NCBI GenBank assembly: GCA_936450465.1
Contig: OW388291.1
Span: forward strand, 78,072,436-78,136,435
Origin: Gibbula magus
Lineage: Eukaryota > Mollusca > Gastropoda > Trochida > Trochidae
Direction: 5' to 3'
DNA: 64,000 bases
The position numbers were made by a program, and so were the translations under genes. Within the stretch, counting starts at the first letter, position 1. Every line of letters starts with the position of its first letter. Shown piece by piece: positions 61,310 through 64,000 of the stretch. Under the pieces are notes generated by a model. That model was given only the letters and a program-made list of their open reading frames with translations. It did not search any database and was not told the DNA's origin.

Positions 61310-61500
61310 CCAATGGGCACTTCCGATAAAGTAGTAGGATTAACCTCAATTGGTATGTGACCACCGACCATCCTAATTAGTGTGTATAACCTCTATCAAT
61401 GGTTTGAGATTCACAGAGGGCACTAATGACCACGTAGGAAGAGGGAGAGATCCATCATGTGACACTACACATTGTATGCTTGCCTCGGGTTACTCAGAAT
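61310..61500 (-). pseudogene. LHDG/RNC module segment, U3 second copy
   Basis: Partner of 49,570-49,735. The minus strand has LIRMVGGHIPIEVNPTTLSE, and YRKCPLEINS in another frame. Confidence 0.3.
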
Positions 61501-62664
61501 TGAACCAGGTTGATTGGCTCCTAATGGCACAGTTGACGATATATGAGATAAATGGCATTGTACATGTATATGTGTATGGTTATTTTGAAAACTGCATTTC
61601 TGAGTGAATACCAAATTACTCTTGACACGAATAAAACAAATAACTTTAAAAGAAATTAATAATGTCACGTATAAATGTGTCGTACCAGTATTATTTCAAA
61701 ACTTGGATTGTAAAAGACATTTAAAAAAATTTATATTGGCATCATAATGTCTTGTTTATTCGTTCATAAAGGTTGTTTATCCTCAAACACACAATAATGT
61801 GTTTCAAATGTTCAAATAACTCAATTAGTTCACTAAACTAGCTGACAAGAAAATTTCATGACTTCAGCAAAACTTTGAAATGAAATTGAATTTAGATTTC
61901 GCCTTTGAATCTTTAGCTTAGTAATTTAATAATAAAAATATATAAATCGAATAAAAATGTCGGTTCAACATTATTTGGACTTTCCTTTTGCATTAGTTTT
62001 GATGTGGCTTAAAGAATGGCATAATTCCATTTCAGATTAAAGAAAAGAAAAATCCATATTGTGTCAAACCTTTAACGTGAAGGTGTATGGCTATCAGTTG
62101 GTTAATATTCTGCTTCGACTAATATTGTTTTCAATAGAGAATGTTTGTCATAGAAAATCTCAACACGATGAAAACAAAAGGATAACCCTATTGCATCATA
62201 AACTTTTACAACTTTAGTTATAATGAAACTAATAACATACCATGTTAATGAATGATAATGTTTTCATGACGGCGGTAATAATTCATAATAGTGTATATTT
62301 CAAGTTTATCAGTGCTTCGTTGCCCTCGATCGCCGGGTGTTAATAAACCATTGAATGCTGTCAGTTTTCCTTGAGGAATACATTCACAGTTTTGTAGAAT
62401 GCAACATAAAGTCACAATTACTTGTTACATAGTGTATGTTGCTATATAAGATCCCCACGACAATAAAACATGCTCGTGATTTTAGACGTCAGTTTGAGCG
62501 TCACTTAGCAAATGATGTCACATGTTACGTCACTTTGATTGTTCAATGCTAGTGAACGTGTTCTATGACGGGAGGCATTAATATTTTCAAAAAAATAATA
62601 TATACAAACAACATAATATCTGCACAGCTTTTAAAGCGAGTAACTGTTAAAGGGCATCTCATAT

Positions 62665-62710
62665 AAGAAATAGAAGACTCGTTGGCGTGCTTTATAGTCT
62701 TCTATTTCTT
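62665..62710. repeat. 15-bp perfect hairpin, U3 copy
   Basis: Identical arms and loop to 51,038-51,083. Confidence 0.8.
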
Positions 62711-64000
62711 AAATATCCACAACAACATACATGTATAGGTTTCGGTGCAATGATGAATTTCGGTGCAGTACTACTCATGTGTCGCTAGTTCCAGCCGATG
62801 TTCGCAGATTTCACCACAGCCCATACATGTAGTTACAATCGTATTTTGGGCTTTCTCCTTGCAATAATGATGCATGTGAAATACTCATTACAACGACAAA
62901 CCTCCTCATCTGAATCAAGTTTTGAAGACATAGTAACAGTGCCCGTGCATACTTTACATTAATGAAATCTCAATTGGGTGTGCAGCATCATTTTGACAGT
63001 AATATCAATATGATAATAAAGAAATGATTAGTAAGGGCTGTTTCCAGAAGTTCATATGGAAGCAACAAATGCTGATGTTCAAAGCTTCTATAAATATCAA
63101 GAAAACCACCCATTACGTACTTTTGTTAAGATAACATGCAATCAGTTTATTTTGTAGACACTTTTCATATCTCTATTATGAATAAAACGTGATAGGCCTA
63201 CTGATACATCCATTCAGGAAGCAGTTCGAGCAAATCAACCTTTACAAATACACTATCCAGATACACCTACTCTGACCGTCAATACTGCAGCCTTTTAATG
63301 CTGGACCATGGGTCAGTGGCTGGAGTGGACTGACCATCCTGTTATTGATCCGCTGTGTCCACTACCATAGTAGCGACTGATATTCGATATAATACTATAC
63401 CATAAACTACAAAAGTACAGCTTCAGATTGAATATGTATTCGTCCATAACAGAAACCTTTTTACCAGACATTCATAGACTAACGTCTAAACTATATGACT
63501 GGTCATTTAAAGCTGGTACAATATTTTTTCTCCAGTGATCTGTTTTTTTAAAAAGAGACCTGACATCTTTGTTGTTGTAAGATTATCATTGTTTTTACTA
63601 TCATTTTCATTATTAATATATTCAATTGAGAAATAGACACCATTTTGAAGATATATTTTACTCGGGCATATTTAAAAGGATGGCTGAAAAATATCAAACG
63701 AATATAATATCCTTAAGATACATACATAACAAAACCGCCAATATAAATAACATAAACCACAACTGTGATATGTTCTCTTTAGATAAAATTGAATTTTTCA
63801 CTAGAGGTAGAATAAATATATATTATAGCAGAACATTTATTTGGTAGTTGTGTCACCTTCAGTTTTTAACAGATACCATATATTATCTAATAATTATTCA
63901 CTTAGTTTCTGACATATTTTGTCTCAGGGCAGGACGGTTTTGTTTAATAGAATTCGTTTTTTAAAAAAAATAAACCTTGGATATTTCAATCACATTTGCT

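Larger units (their letters stand above)
55362..64000. repeat. Tandem unit U3, cut by the window end
   Basis: Partner of 42,021-52,360. It retains the empty sites that polarise U2 insertions and carries its own insertion at about 60,790-61,030. The last bases (cacatttgc) still align with U2 at 52,360. Confidence 0.93.

Noticed and set aside
1..64000. CRISPR arrays, bacterial operons, plasmid or phage features
   Set aside because: No regularly spaced repeats, ribosome binding sites or long ORFs; the window is clearly eukaryotic.
42021..64000. U2 and U3 as two haplotypes joined by mistake
   Set aside because: Not fully excluded, but they sit head-to-tail with U1 homology on both sides, and U1 shares features with each, which favours a real array.

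Overview
The window is eukaryotic nuclear DNA: about two-thirds A+T, no operons, no ORF longer than 141 codons, abundant microsatellites, foldback elements and short DNA transposons. A mollusc is the best guess. The nested element at about 38,959-39,400 has the familiar molluscan repeat look (tandem 'aaagttatggccaaggtt' blocks, a run of 'gacgga', a terminal C5/G5 inverted motif), and the decayed Tc1 element resembles those common in marine invertebrates. This is inference from sequence style; no search was possible. I see no intact protein-coding gene, tRNA, rRNA or CRISPR array.

The dominant feature is duplication at several scales. (1) In the left third, 3.1-10.5 kb and 14.1-18.9 kb are ancient paralogues: short blocks of strong similarity in the same order, separated by unalignable DNA. 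A smaller old repeat pairs 75-690 with 1,545-1,975. (2) 20,823-25,369 is repeated in direct orientation at 26,290-30,811 (shift 5.44-5.47 kb), nearly identical at its right end and visibly diverged at its left end. (3) The right half is a tandem array with a unit of about 13.3 kb: U1 (34.1-42.0 kb, missing its middle), U2 (42,021-55,361) and U3 (55,362 to the window end). Inside U2, smaller modules of roughly 4 kb seem to repeat.

Because the units are paralogous, several insertions can be dated against an empty site in the sister copy: a Tc1 element (40,480-42,016, TA duplication), a 786-bp TTAA element carrying a nested molluscan repeat (38,863-39,648), a 177-bp pogo/Tigger-like MITE (47,035-47,211), a 490-bp TTAA MITE (47,955-48,444), a 93-bp tRNA-like insert (50,674-50,766) and a U3-only insert with a long hairpin (about 60,790-61,030).

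Short exon-sized segments, mostly on the minus strand, stand out as conserved islands between otherwise diverged modules. Some keep one reading frame across four paralogues (for example the IKR-E/K-Q segment at 7.1, 13.7, 16.7 and 21.7 kb), and some carry plausible splice sites. I read them as remnants, or possibly live exons, of a repeatedly duplicated gene family transcribed leftward. I cannot name the family. The coding calls below are low confidence; the repeat and transposon calls are firmer.
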